Made by a program: the position numbers and the translations under genes. The notes under the pieces were generated by a model. That model was not told the origin of the DNA. It saw only the letters and a list, made by a program, of their open reading frames with translations, and ran no database searches. This document shows positions 1 to 11,300 of a stretch of 64,000 bases of DNA, in pieces. Position 1 is the stretch's first letter. Each line of letters begins with the position of its first letter. Source of the DNA: Rostratula benghalensis (taxonomy: Eukaryota; Chordata; Aves; Charadriiformes; Rostratulidae); NCBI GenBank assembly GCA_013399305.1, contig VXAI01000082.1:724131-788130 (forward strand), given 5' to 3'.

Positions 1-269
1 TTTCAGGGATGATGGGTGACAAGTAGAGCTGATGGCATGCCTTACCAAAACTTTGATGATCAGTTCCCTTCAATGGCTGCTGGGGCTGGATGAATTATGG
101 GGTACCTGAGACTGCTCAGGAGACAGATGGGCAATGGACCGCAGGGGTCCATGAAGAGGTCTGCAGGGAGGGACCACTGAAAATTTCACCGGTGAGTACT
201 ACAGGAAATTTGCAGAGTAAAAGAGGGAGAATGCCCAGAGAGGGCAGTAAGGGAAGGTTGAGAAAGGGT

Positions 270-1160
270 CTTGATGACTGAGATGATGATCCCAAAATAC
301 CTCTACGAAGTCCCTTGGGGAGTATGTTAAGATCTTGGGGAGATCTACACTTTCACCCAGACATAACTAAGGATACAATGGTAAAGTTTTGTTCTTTTTA
401 TCTGGCCTGAATATAATTTGCAAAAAGGTTTTAGATGGCCTCCTCATGGGTCAGGTGATGCTAGGCTTTGTCAGTTTTTATGCTGAAAAAGAGTGTGGGG
501 AAATATGGTTAAGGGCGCCACCAACAGGAATTTAGGTAGTCAGAGGGAGAAGAAATAAGGGAGAGCTGGAAAATGGGGAGAGAAAGGGAACTGGTAAGGA
601 GACGTGGGATGCTCCTCAGTGTCTTCTCCCACCTTATCCCCATGCCACTCCAGGTCCCCCAGGGGATCCAGGAGTGGCTGCTAGGCCTTTGTACCCCCAA
701 ATTCCAGATCAAGAAAACCAAGGAGAAACGTCCCTACAGCCCCTCTTGGCGAGGACAACAGGGAAGATGGGCAAGAGGTTATGTCCCCATCTGGAACTGG
801 AAGGGGGAAACAACTTGAGACACCAAGGGTGCCTAAAACCCAGGAGACCCTTACAATGCAGGACATAAGAGGGTTGAAAAAGGAATTATCCCCCTATTTG
901 AACAAATTAGAAAAGCACAGCAGGTGTATGTAAGAAGGGATGAAGAAAAGGCAAAGACGGAGGCAAGAGTGATGGCAGTTTTTACAGCCTCCAAAGGGAA
1001 AAATGCAGGGACCCCCAGGGTCGGAGAGGAGGGTGCAACCACCAGGATTTAACAGGATGTCTTCCTCAGTGAGGAGGGACTAATCCTGGCTTCAGTTGGG
1101 AAGAAATCAGTGTGACATTTGTTAAAAAAGAAGGGCATTGGAAGAGAGTGTCTGCAGAGG
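270..1160 (+). pseudogene. ERV gag remnant (matrix, p12-like, capsid C-terminal end, nucleocapsid)
   Basis: Gag would be the structural polyprotein. A matrix-like stretch (about 300-520) keeps a Trp-Pro ... Arg-Trp-Pro pattern. About 640-830 reads as a Pro-rich segment containing a Pro-Leu-Tyr-Pro late-domain-like motif. About 835-1050 reads as the charged capsid C terminus (Arg-Arg-Asp-Glu-Glu-Lys). A zinc-knuckle remnant lies at 1111-1155 (Cys-x2-Cys, then Gly-His-Trp and Cys) but carries a stop and a frameshift. The central capsid expected between the Pro-rich segment and the charged tail, several hundred bases, is missing. Assignments inside gag are tentative apart from the knuckle and the charged tail. 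Confidence 0.6.
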
Positions 1161-1224
1161 CAGGTGGACCCTAATAAGCAAGTCCATCAGCTGATGGAAA
1201 TGGATTGCTAGGGGTGTCAGGAGC

Positions 1225-1545
1225 TCCCAATGTTCCAGGGACCCTCTGCTTTGAAGCCCTTGATAACCTGTAGGTTGGGTCCTAATTGGGAGGAGGCACA
1301 CTTTTTAGTGGATACTGGAGCCTCTCCATCTACTTTAAACTTTGTGCCAAAGTGGGAACAGTTGTCAAGAGAATCTTTAATTATCCAAGGAGTAACTGGA
1401 AAGGATGAACGGGTATATTTAATCCAGCTGCTATTTAATAGATATAGGAGATAAATTTGAGATGCATGAATTTCTGTTCGTCCCTAGTTATGAATGTAAT
1501 CTATTGGGGAGCGACCTGATGGCTAAACTGGGGATGCAGTTTTAA
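1225..1545 (+). pseudogene. ERV aspartic protease remnant
   Basis: A frame starting near 1230 carries the retropepsin active-site signature Leu-Val-Asp-Thr-Gly-Ala-Ser at about 1306-1326. After a frameshift near 1445 the next frame continues with a Pro-Ser-Tyr-x-Cys-x-Leu-Leu-Gly-Ser-Asp-Leu stretch (about 1480-1525), the conserved C-terminal Leu-Leu-Gly-x-Asp-Leu block of gammaretroviral proteases. The protein would process Gag and Pol. The catalytic triad is still readable, but the frameshift and a stop near 1545 break the gene. Confidence 0.82.
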
Positions 1546-1659
1546 GACAAGGAAGCAAGTACTGTTGTAACTCTGTGCAAATTGTCTGATAGATTTTATG
1601 CTAAAGTCCCAGGGAAATACAGAAAATTAGATACGGAACCTCTTCAGGTTACTTGAAAC

Positions 1660-2640
1660 AGCCTGGTCAAGTGGTCTCTAAAAAGCAATACCCACCCTAT
1701 TTCAAGAGATGAAAGAAAGGGATTACAATACATTGAGTCCTCACTAAAGGCAGGTCTTTTGGTGCCATGTATGTGGCATAATACTCCCATCCTGCTAGTT
1801 AAGAAACTGGATGGAACCTGTGGAATGGTACAAGATGTAAGAATAAGATTATTAAACCAAGGCATCCCATAGTTTTAGATCCTGATGCTATCCTGAACTA
1901 AATCCCTCTTCATACCACTACTGTTCAGTGCTTGACTTAGGATAGTAACCAATATTTTGCCTTTGAATGGGAACAAGAAGAAGCAGGGAAAATAATGAAG
2001 CAACAATTGACACAGACAGTCCTTCTGCAAGGATACACAGAAGCACTGGTTCTGTTTGGGCAGGCCTTACAAGAAATACTGAAGAAGTTTACCTGCCCCT
2101 AGGGATTAGGTTGTTAGAATATGTAGATGAGTTACTCCTGACAGGAGAACAAGAGGAGGGTAGTGGAAAATTGCTGTAAAATTGCTTCATTTTCTAGCTA
2201 AGAAAGGGCTTAGAGTATCTGAAGAGGGCACAACTGGTGGAACAGAAAGCTAAATATTTGGGACATATTTTCACTGAAGGCTTACAGTCTATTGATCCAG
2301 AAAGAATTTGAGGAGTTGTAGAGGTACCAAGACTAAAAAGGAGCTGTGACAATTTTTGGGACTAATAGGATATTGCAGGATCTGGATTGAGGTGTATTTT
2401 GTTTCAGCCAGACCCCTGTATGGTCTCCTAATGCAAGGCAGCCCCAATGTTGCAGTACGGGCACGAGAAGAGAAGCAGAGCTTTGAAATGTTAAAGAGTA
2501 AGTTAACCAAAGTTCCAGCTCTAACCCTTCCAAACCGGGAAAAAGAATTTGAATTATATGGGGCTGTTAAACAAAGCCATGCTAAAGGGATTCTAGTGCA
2601 AGTGAAGACTAGTGGCCTGTTTTTCTAAAATGTTGGATCC
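1660..2640 (+). pseudogene. ERV reverse transcriptase remnant
   Basis: A fingers block (Asn-Thr-Pro-Ile-Leu-x-Val-Lys-Lys, then Val-Gln-Asp-Val-Arg) is visible at about 1780-1845. The catalytic loop at about 2115-2135 reads Tyr-Val-Asp-Glu rather than the usual Tyr-Val-Asp-Asp. The thumb (about 2350-2420) and a connection-like segment with Phe-Glu-Leu ... Ala-Lys-Gly (about 2545-2605) resemble gammaretroviral polymerases. The segment between fingers and palm is shortened, and there are multiple stops, for example around 1870-1940 and 2175-2340. Original role: copying genomic RNA to DNA. Confidence 0.82.
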
Positions 2641-2984
2641 GGTGGCCAGAGGGTGGCCTCATTGTCTACAGAATTGTGCAGCCACAGGCTTGGAAAGTGA
2701 CAGCAGGAGGAGCTGTCATCGTTAATGCATCGCATCAAATTAAAGCTTTGTTAGCTGAGTGAGCTTCTAAATGGTTGACTAGTGCTAGGTTATTACAATA
2801 TGAATCTTGTGTAATGGAACGGGAGGATTTAGAATTAAAAAGTGGAGAAAGGTTTAATCCGGCCTCCTGATCAGATGGCCCCGAGGGACGAGATCTGGAG
2901 GAAATTCGTGCCTGTGTTCGAGTCACAGATCTTCAAACCTGGGCTAGGGAAGAACTAACGGATACGCCTTGGCCAAATGGGGAA

Positions 2985-3375
2985 AATGTGTTTATTGACG
3001 GGTCCTCAAGGGTAACAGAAGGGAAATGAATTACAGGATATGCTGTAGTAAAAGGAAGAGAACTGCAAGAAGGAGGGAAGCTACCCTCCACATCGTCACC
3101 ACAGAAATACATGCCTTAACAAGAGTCTTTGAATTGTATCAAGGCAAAACTGAACATATTTACAGATTCAAAATATGCATACGGGGTGGCTCATGTGTTT
3201 GGAAAATTATGGGAGGAAAGAGGTTTATTAACCTGTAGAGGAAAAGCATTAGCTCACAAAGGTTTAATTACTCACCTACTGGAGGTGGCGAATATACCAA
3301 AGAAAGTGGCTATAATACACGTCAGGGGACATCAGCCAGGATGCTTGGAGGAGGCAATAGGCAGCTGACTGGCAG
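2985..3375 (+). pseudogene. ERV RNase H domain remnant
   Basis: Three blocks of the RNase H fold follow one another across frameshifts: Phe-Ile-Asp-Gly-Ser-Ser at about 2991-3008, a Thr-Glu-Ile-His-Ala-Leu block at about 3100-3118, and Thr-Asp-Ser-Lys-Tyr-Ala at about 3162-3180, ending in His-Val-Arg-Gly-His-Gln-Pro near 3320-3340. These correspond to the metal-binding Asp, Glu and Asp positions and the terminal His. The domain would have degraded RNA in RNA:DNA hybrids. The region 2640-2985 is a poorly preserved connection. Confidence 0.82.
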
Positions 3376-3539
3376 GTGAGGAAGCTCAGTTCTGCAGAAG
3401 TATCTAAGATCCTCCCTTTGCTCCCAATGACTCAACCACTGCTAGAGGAAATGTGTTTTCTGCCGCAGGAGTTGGAGATAATTAAAAACAGTGGAGCAAG
3501 AAAAATAAAGAGAAAATAATTGGTTTACAAAGGATGGCA

Positions 3540-4685
3540 CACAATGGTTACTGAAGGCCTTGGCCCTAAAAATATTTAAACAACTCCATGAAAGGAGTCA
3601 CTGGGGTTCTCAAGGATTGGTGGAAGCCTTCATCAAGATGTACACTGCCTTGGGTCTTTTTGTTTTAGCAAAAAGAGCTATTGAGGGTTGTTTAATTTGT
3701 GCCAAGGTCAATAACTGGGTTACAAGGAAAGCTGCTAGAGGAAGGCCACCCTGGCCTGTACGCCTGTTCCAAAAATGTCAGGTGGATTTTACTGAAATGC
3801 CCTGAGCAGGAAGACTTAAATATCATTTGGTAATAGCATGCCAGTTAACTGGGTAGCCAGAAGTGTTCCCAGTTGCTTCAGCAACCACAGGATCAGTTAT
3901 TAAAGTGCTTATAGAACAAATAATTTCAAGATATGGAATAATAGAGGTAATAAACTCAGACAGAGGAACTGATTTTACTGGAAAAATTCTTCAAGGGGTT
4001 ATGGCAGCCTTAGGAGTACAATGGGATTTACATTCCATGACATCCTCCCAGTTCAGTAGAGCAGACAAATGGGGAAATTAAGAAGCATCTTCTAAAATTA
4101 GTTTTAGAAACCAAAATGCCATGCATACATCTTCTACCACTGGCTTTAGCTAGAATACAGGCCAAACCCAGAGCTTTCAATTCAATATATTATTATATTA
4201 TCTATTAAATATTATTCAATATTCAGTTATCTCCCTTTGAATTAACATTTGAAATCCTTTACTCTGCTAACTCTCAACCTAGTGAGGAAGTAGAAATAAG
4301 TGATGTATACTTGATGCAATAAGTGGCCTGAATACTGTCGCTCATAAAATCTCTTCAACAGGAAGCTCAGCTGCCACAGACCCTGCCTTTGGACTTTGCT
4401 GTCCACAGCATCCAACCAGGAGATTGGGTACTAATTGAAGAGTAGAAAGAAGCACTATTGGTGGCAAAGTGGTGGGGACCATACCAACTGTTATTAACCA
4501 CAGAAACCACGGGGTGGACTTATCCTACTCAAGACAAGATGGCCCTGGAAAACTGGACTTTGGAGCTAAAGGAAAAGGATGGGACACCTTCCATAGAAAA
4601 AGACCTGATTAGCAGTATTTGGCAAGTTAAAATCAAGGGCAAGACTGGATTGACCTCTGTGTTTGCCACAGCGAGAAATTCTTAA
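3540..4685 (+). pseudogene. ERV integrase remnant
   Basis: The zinc-binding domain is readable at about 3575-3710 (His-Glu-Arg-Ser-His spacing, then Cys-Leu-Ile-Cys). The catalytic core shows the first Asp in Val-Asp-Phe-Thr-Glu (about 3783-3797) and the second in Ser-Asp-Arg-Gly-Thr-Asp-Phe (about 3957-3977). The expected Glu block near 4070-4090 is disrupted by a frameshift and stop. A short AT-rich insertion-like run (about 4180-4225) interrupts the next part. The C-terminal GPY/F module (about 4460-4520) is well preserved and supports the gammaretrovirus-like assignment. Confidence 0.85.
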
Positions 4686-4929
4686 CTGCGCTACTGGCTG
4701 CAACCCAGTAGGTGTTGAGCAGTTGAAGCACACGTGATACCAGTCCTTGATTTGAAAAAGGAAAAAAAAGAAGTTTGTCCTATACTAGGGTAGGAAACTA
4801 AAACTAACTTTTCATAAGAATAGACCAGACCAGTAGCCATTGGATAAACCTCAGGAAGAGTGCCTTGTGTCTACCCAAAGGCTCTACAGTATAGATCCAT
4901 AAAGACTTCCCCTCATTCCAGCGACTTGT

Positions 4930-6240
4930 GGGCTAGAGCTATTATTTATTGGTAAGAGTTAAACAGAAGAAAATCAATTTACGCTTTCAGGGGAAAAGGT
5001 AGCCAATGCTTTTAAAATGAGTAATTGCTGGGTCTTTGGAAGTCCAGGAGGAGCTGCAGATTTGCCTGTCCAGCCAAATAGTGGTTAGTAATCTGAGCAC
5101 ATCCTGTAGTAGTTTGTGCGAGTACAGACAATCAGCACACCAATATGATGTGTAGAGAATGTCGATTTATTGCCTGAAATGGGTTACATTGATATGAAAA
5201 AGATTTCCATACACATGTCCATTTATTATTTGATTGGTTACATACTTCGTGCACGAGCTGTGCACGCACTTAATCAACGATTATAATTGGTTATACTTTT
5301 TAACCCAATCCTTGTATGATTTCTGTTATGTTCTTAAGATGTTTTTTCCAAAGTCCTTGTCCTTGTACTTTTTCTTATCTTGTTCCATGCCGCCAGGGTG
5401 CATTCTTGTCTCTGGAGGTCATAGAAAGAATAGTTCCAGTACTTTTCCAAGCCAATCAAATCCCTTCCATTAAGATTTTATCACCCACACATTCCAGAAC
5501 AGAACCACATTTGGGACTGAGAAAGGGAGTCCATGGTGACTCTGTTTTCCAGGAAAAGGTATTTATTGCCTAAGTATGACAAAGAGGGGGAGGGGACCAT
5601 GTAGGAAAGAGTATCTGTGAATGGACACTATCTCCTGGAGAGGATTGTATGCATCCACAGTGTCACCTGAGTGACTGTTCTCAGTATAAAGGGACATGGA
5701 ACTGAACTCACGTTCAGCTCTCTAATGGTGCTTGGGTAAAATGTTCATGTGCTAAATTTAGCAGTGAAGGTTCTACCAAGGTACTCTCAAATGAAGGTTT
5801 TCCACCTGATGTTTTGGTTTTACAGCTAGGTAATACTATGAGCAAAACCAACCATGTACAGTGAGTATTCCAATGGGCATGGCAACATCAAAATGGAACT
5901 AGATCTTATTTCCATAAATTCTGGCCTATAACCAGCCAGACAACATGGAGAGGAACAGAATGGGGATGTAACTGCACTTGGCAGCCAGACACAGGGGCCT
6001 GGAGGTGCACTTACTCTATTAATGGCACCATATTCCCTGGCACAGTCCCACAAGAAGGACCTATAGGTCACAATACACTTTGTATTATGAACAACCACGA
6101 AACAAAAAATAATGGAATGGGCTTTTGCTAATGGAACCTGGGCCCTAAAAGGCCATTATTGGATTTGTGGGCAATATGCCTCCCAAAACTTACCTCCAAA
6201 TTGGTTAGGCATATGTCATATAGGATGTATTAAAAAATAT
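4930..6240 (+). pseudogene. ERV envelope surface-subunit remnant, interrupted by an antisense LTR
   Basis: Cys/Trp-rich Env sequence lies on either side of the LTR at 5115-5491. Before it, about 5018-5085 reads Asn-Cys-Trp-Val-Phe-Gly. After it, about 5640-5745 and 5900-6080 contain several Cys and Asn-Gly-Thr/Asn-Cys-Thr glycosylation-like sites, and about 6190-6225 has Leu-Pro-Pro-Asn-Trp-Leu-Gly-Ile-Cys, which resembles the SU C-terminal region of class I ERVs. Frame changes and stops are frequent, so no product is possible. The start of env is not resolved. Confidence 0.7.
5115..5491 (-). repeat. Solo LTR of a second ERV family, antisense within env
   Basis: The 377-bp segment begins TGTGCGAG and ends CCCACACA, imperfect inverted termini in the TG...CA form of an LTR, and does not continue env coding. 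Read on the minus strand it has three CCAAT-type boxes and an AATAAA (plus-strand TTTATT around 5167) close to its 3' end, the layout of a U3-R-U5 LTR. The short R-U5 and CCAAT arrangement resembles the small LTRs of avian alpharetrovirus/ERVK-type elements, but the family is inferred. No clear target duplication remains in the flanks. Confidence 0.6.
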
Positions 6241-6945
6241 TTTTTTTTCTTATTAATTTTTGTTATTACCACAAGTTCAAGGAAACAAGTTAGGGGTTAA
6301 TGTATATGATAATTTGATAAGAGAACAATGATCAACTGATAAATGCCTAACTAAAGGTAGTTCCCAGTCATGGGGAAAAGATGAATGGCCACCTGAACAA
6401 ATTATACAGAATTATGGATGAGCAACATGGAATCCCAACGAGGTGATTTCTGGAGCAAGAGAACCAACTTATAAATTAAATAGGATAATTAGATTACAAA
6501 CTGTTTTAGAAAATGTAACTAACCAGGCAGCTGAGGCTCTTGACCTTCTTGCAGCCCAATCTACTCGGATGAGGAATGCAATTTTCCAACATCGAATGGT
6601 CCTAGATTACTTGTTAGCAGAAGGGAGTTTCTGGTAAATTAAATAAATCAAACCTGGAAAGGACTGGAATTAGACATGTTCTCATGGTTGCCCAGTGGAC
6701 CATGGATTAAATACATGTTGTTTTTCCTCTTTCGTGCAGCAGCAGTTCTGATTTTTGTACCATGTATGATACCTTTTTTTATGCGACTCAATCAGCATGT
6801 AGTCAAAAGAATGCAAGTAGTAGCCATGCCCAGTGACCCAGAATTAGCTACAAGGGGACAAAAGATGATGTCTCTGCAAATAGTTCCAAAACAAAAAATA
6901 GGTTATGAAGAAAAGATGCAATTAATGGTGACTAAACTTTGTTAA
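6241..6945 (+). pseudogene. ERV envelope transmembrane-subunit remnant
   Basis: About 6443-6634 encodes a coiled-coil and immunosuppressive-domain-like helix, ending at a stop just where the Cys-x6-Cys-Cys motif of gammaretroviral TM should follow; that motif and the membrane-proximal ectodomain are deleted. The next frame (6676-6945) encodes a hydrophobic membrane span (roughly residues 12-35) and a charged cytoplasmic tail. Stops also occur near 6298-6420. The subunit would have mediated fusion; this copy cannot. Confidence 0.75.
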
Positions 6946-6954
6946 GACAAGTAT

Positions 6955-6973
6955 TAAAATAAAAAGAGGGGGG
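6955..6973 (+). other. ERV polypurine tract
   Basis: An almost pure purine run ending in six G lies immediately before the LTR start. It is the expected primer site for plus-strand DNA synthesis and fixes the left edge of the 3' LTR. Confidence 0.75.
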
Positions 6974-6975
6974 AT

Positions 6976-7400
6976 TGATAAGGATAGGAGTGTCTTTACA
7001 AATATGGGAGTTGAGTGAAATTGCCGTTAGATAACTGAAAAATACGGGAGTCAACTGAAGCTGCAAAAGTGAGACAACTGAAAAAACACCGAGGTTGCAC
7101 TCTTCACCTTTTGAGTTACTGTGCATGTTTAATAAACTTATGAATATTAACCTCTCCACCTCTGGGTAGCATACTATCTTTATGCTGCCCACGGGGAAAG
7201 GAAGAGAGTTAAATGCAGCTGGGGAATTTGGATAAAATGGAGGCTGTGCCCTCTGGCAATTGGAGAGATTCCATAGGGGTATGTCCCAGTGGACTCTCCC
7301 TTTACCTGAATAAAGTAATTCCGGGACTCCTCTGTCTCCTTTGTGAACACTGACCTCTGGCAATGGGATTTTCTGGATCTATGATGGCTCAAACTTGAAT
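6976..7400 (+). repeat. 3' LTR of the class I provirus
   Basis: The LTR is taken to start at the TG that follows the polypurine tract. It contains AATAAA at 7131-7136 and at 7309-7314, the second being placed as expected for the R region, followed by a T/C-rich stretch. The right end is uncertain; no CA end with inverted symmetry stands out before the next LTR begins at 7408, and truncation by that insertion is possible. Confidence 0.55.
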
Positions 7401-7407
7401 CTTGCTG

Positions 7408-8355
7408 TGCTGGGTTGACCCTGGCTAGATGCAGGTGCTGACCAAAGCCACTCTATTACTCCTCTCCTCAGCTGGACAGGGGAACAGAAAATATAATGAA
7501 CGGCTATCTCAACCCACAAGGTTAAGATAAGGAAACGGAGATCCCTCAGCAGTTACCATCACTAGAAAAACAGACTAGATTTAGGGAAAATTAATTACCA
7601 ATCCAATCAGAGTAGCGTAATGAGATAACACCCCCAAATCTTAAAACACCTTTCCCCGATTCCTCTCTTCTTTCTGGGTTTAACTTCACTCCCAATTTCT
7701 CTACCTCCTCCCTCTGAATGATGTGGGGGACAGGGAGTGGGGTTGTGGTCAGCTCATCACATGTTTCTGCAGCTCATTCCTTCTCTGGGGAAGGACTCTT
7801 CATATGCTTCTGCTCTAGTGTAGGGTCTCTCCCACAGGAGACAGTCCTCCATAAACTTTTCCAACATGAGTCCCTCTGTGGGATGCAGTCCTTCAGGAAG
7901 AGACCACTCCAGCATGCGTCTCCTGCAGGGTCACAAATCCTACCAACAAACCTGCTCCAGGCTGGGCTCCTCCCTCCACAGGGTCACAGGTGAACATCAC
8001 AAGAGCCTGCTCTAGCACAGGCTTCTCACAGGGTCACAGCCTCCTTTGGGCATTGCATGCTCTGGCATGGGGTCCTCCATGGGCTACGGGCAGGTATTTG
8101 CTCCATTGTGGACTTCCATGGGCTGCAGGGGACAGCCTGCCTCACCATGGTCTTCATGGGCTGCAGCAGAATCTCTGCTCTGGTGCCTGGTGCCCGGAGC
8201 ACCGGAGCAGCTCCTTCTTCACTGACCTGGGTGTCTGCAGAGCTGTTTCTGTCACATATTCTCACTCCTCTCTTGGCTGCAGTTGTGCAGGTTTTGACAG
8301 AAGCCACCCGTGTAGTCCCACCTGCTGTCAAAACCTGCCATACAAACACAATACA
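7408..8355 (+). repeat. Solo LTR of a third avian ERV family
   Basis: A 948-bp unit starts TGCTGGGTTG and ends ACAATACA. Seven bases on each side (CTTGCTG at 7401-7407, CTTGGTG at 8356-8362) match at six positions, consistent with a diverged target duplication, although seven is longer than the usual 4-6. The interior holds repeated phrases of the kind 'ccatgggctgcag' and 'tgctctggcatgggg' (about 7850-8210). I recognise the sequence type as a long LTR widespread in birds, but cannot name its family. Open frames inside it (for example 7990-8443) are not genes. Confidence 0.6.
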
Positions 8356-11300
8356 CTTGGTGAATATTTTAAGTTTTGCAGGATGTGGTCTATACATGGC
8401 ATATGTGGCTGACAGCAGATTAGCTCTGTTGTTTACTCAATAGATAGGAAATGTATGTAAGTATGCCTGCAAACTGCCAATCCAGGCACTTTTTCAGATA
8501 TTTCAAGTTACTGGAATGGTTCTGTTCTGTTCTGTTTGAGCTTTGTTGTTTTTTCAAGTTTTGGAATACAGTAGCAATTAGCTTTGCTTTATAGTCAATT
8601 TCATTTATGAGTAGTAGAAAAAGGGAGCTCGCAGTACAATTTTACAAATGTTTTCCTTCCATTATAACAGCTGAGGTGCTAACAACAGTGTATGTTAGTA
8701 AGGCAGCCTGAGAGTTGCTATTTCAATCACAGTTTTGACAAAAAAAAGGTTTTAAATAAGTGTTGGTTTATTACGAATCTCAATTTACATAGGAAATTTA
8801 TGTTAAGTAGTCAGTTATTTTTGTAGGATTTTTTTCCCCAATGAGATTTAAAGGCTTTCACAATCCAATTTGGCTGTGCACAGAAACTATGCTTGTGTAG
8901 GGAATAATTGCCACCAGAGAGATATTGTAAAGTTTATTAATAGCAATCTATAGCAGTCTTTAACTTCCTGGCTTAAAATGCTATAGATTCTGGTATCCTG
9001 CAAAATTCTACTCATAATTCAGTATAGCATTCTTAAGAATAAAAAATGTATAGGGAAAAACATTAATAAAGTTATAGTCTACAATAAAAGTAAATTCACA
9101 TAACATTGTGAATTCACACAGTTTCCTAATATTTTGTTAGACTTCACCCCAAAATATGGCACTGCAAGTGAAACCTTCAGAATTATCAGATGTTTACTCC
9201 ATTATCAAACTATATAATAACAGAAATATCTTTTTTGATTGTCCCGTATTAGGTGATGAAATTGGATTGGAGGTCCAGTCTTTTGAAGACTGGCAGCATG
9301 AAAGAGAGAGCAGTTTTAAGCTGGACAATCTACTTTGACACCAGGGCGTCTGATCATTTTCTTGCTAGAAAAAAGTTTTGAAAAATTCTTCTGATTATTC
9401 CCCATTACATCAAATATTTTTTCTAGTATTCTCTCACTGAGGAAAAAAAAAAAACACCAACAACAAAACAACCAAAAGCCATTTATTTAGACTGTCTGAA
9501 GTTTTGGTCTTTTGTGGGATTTTTTAATGCAGTAGTATATCTACTTAATATTCTCAAGGAATCATAGAATCATTTATGTTGGAATGGGTAAGAAAGACAA
9601 CTATGCAATTTGTGTACTTTCCCTTTAAAGTTGCAGTGCATATAATTGCAACTTTGAAATGTGATAGCAAAAGAGATCTAGTCTTCCTCTCAAACCGGAT
9701 TTGGAAGATGTTTGGTGGCTATGTACTAGTATCTTTCTCCTCAGTTTCAACTAACAGATTAGGCCTGTTTGAGAAAATTCAGAATCAATCTGTGTGAATG
9801 AGAAGGCTAGATTCTTACATACAGATCACCATATATTTTTATAATTGCATATAGTTCCTTGCAGTTTGCAAGTGAAAATTACCTCCTTGTTGATTTTATT
9901 TCCTTTTGTCTCTATTTTGTATAAAGACCAACTGGGATGCCTGAGGGAAGAAAATCTAATTTGGAGCAAATGGATTTATAGGTTGCAGCTATAGCAAAGG
10001 TTTCAACATTGCTACCAAAGAGGGACTGCATAAATACAAAAATGCTATCTTATGCAGAGGGAAAGCAGAGTTTAGAATATACTAAGTATCTCAAGAGAAA
10101 AAGGAAAATGCAAGAAAATACAACTTGATTAATATAAATGGTACCAGGAATAGAGAAATACAAGCTATCTTGATTATGCCAGGAAAATTAAGGAAGTGCT
10201 GAAAGAGTCAAGGGTACCCTAAACAACACAGAAAAAAACCCCACTAAGCTTCAAAAAAAGTTACTACTCTAGCTGTCTCCAGAACAAGACTATTTCACTG
10301 CTATGAGGACACTTTCTTGGTTTTATAGTTAGTTTTTTAATTTATATGAGATGATTGTTAAATGGATATTTACTGCATCAAGACAGTATAGTCCTGTGAT
10401 GCATAATGAAGGTTTTGTGGTTGTCTTTGGAAATCAACTGAGGGAAACTGAAATGGGAAGGGGAGGCTGAAAGGAGGCTGCAGTTATTCCTAGAAAAGGG
10501 GAGGGAAGAGCCTAGATAGCTGAACGGGCAGTTTAGAGAAACTGCTAACTGCCAAGACCCCGATAAGAGCACTTTTCTGCTATAGTATGAGCTCTGTGGT
10601 ACTTTAAAGGGCCAGAGTAACAAAGATGAATTACTGTTTCTCAGGTTTTCAATGTGTAATGAAGAATGAAGATACTCTAATGTTACTTTCAAGAATATTT
10701 ATCTCCTCGTTTTTAAATTCAAAATCTAAATTAAACAGCACACATATAGAGATGTTATTTCCATGGATGCTTCCATACCAACTTTTCCCTGCACCCATTT
10801 CCTGATGCACTGAGCAACGTGGAGTCTTTCTCTGTATGTACAAGTGAATGTATTTTGCCCCACTGTGCCAAGTTTGCAGTCATTTTGGTGGAGTTTTTTT
10901 TTTTACACAGTGATTTGATATTTAGAATCTCTTGGTAATTTCTCTAAGTTGTGCATTCACTCTCCCTTTTGTACTTCAGGTTAAAGTTTGACACCAAAGT
11001 ACATAACTAGGGGTTGGGTTTTTTTGCTTTTGGGAAAAAAAAACCACCAAAAACCAAACAAAACCATGTTATTCAAAACCCTTTGGAATCCTTTGAATAA
11101 TCAGTTAAAAGTTACCTCAAAATTCAAGTTCAGTTCATCCAGCAGATACATTTCAGGCAAAACTGGAGGGTTTTACTATTTTGCCATTTAACATACATCC
11201 TGTTAGCAGGTAATTGTAAATAGGCATTTTCTTAAATCCAGCTGTTTGTTTCCAAATGCACTAAACCAATTCTCATTGATGTGTGTCTGTATGTAGTATT

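Larger units (their letters stand above)
1..7400 (+). mobile_element. Decayed gammaretrovirus-like (class I) endogenous provirus, 5' end outside window
   Basis: The order gag, protease, RT, RNase H, integrase, env, polypurine tract and 3' LTR is recognisable on the plus strand. Class I affinity comes from three things: an MLV-like reverse-transcriptase thumb (Phe-Leu-Gly-x-x-Gly-Tyr-Cys-Arg around 2352-2385), a GPY/F module at the integrase C terminus (Trp-x-Gly-Pro-Tyr around 4472-4500), and a gammaretroviral-type transmembrane subunit with an immunosuppressive-domain-like helix. Every reading frame is broken by stops and frameshifts, most of capsid is deleted, and an LTR of another family interrupts env, so the copy is old and non-coding. 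The 5' LTR and primer-binding site would lie before position 1. Exact family and age are not determined. Confidence 0.88.

Noticed and set aside
7718..8443. Open frames of 91-140 codons on both strands
   Set aside because: They lie within the solo LTR at 7408-8355, or run just past it, and show no protein family.
9156..9338. 60-codon frame in the left intergenic region
   Set aside because: No recognisable domain, splice sites or neighbouring exons.
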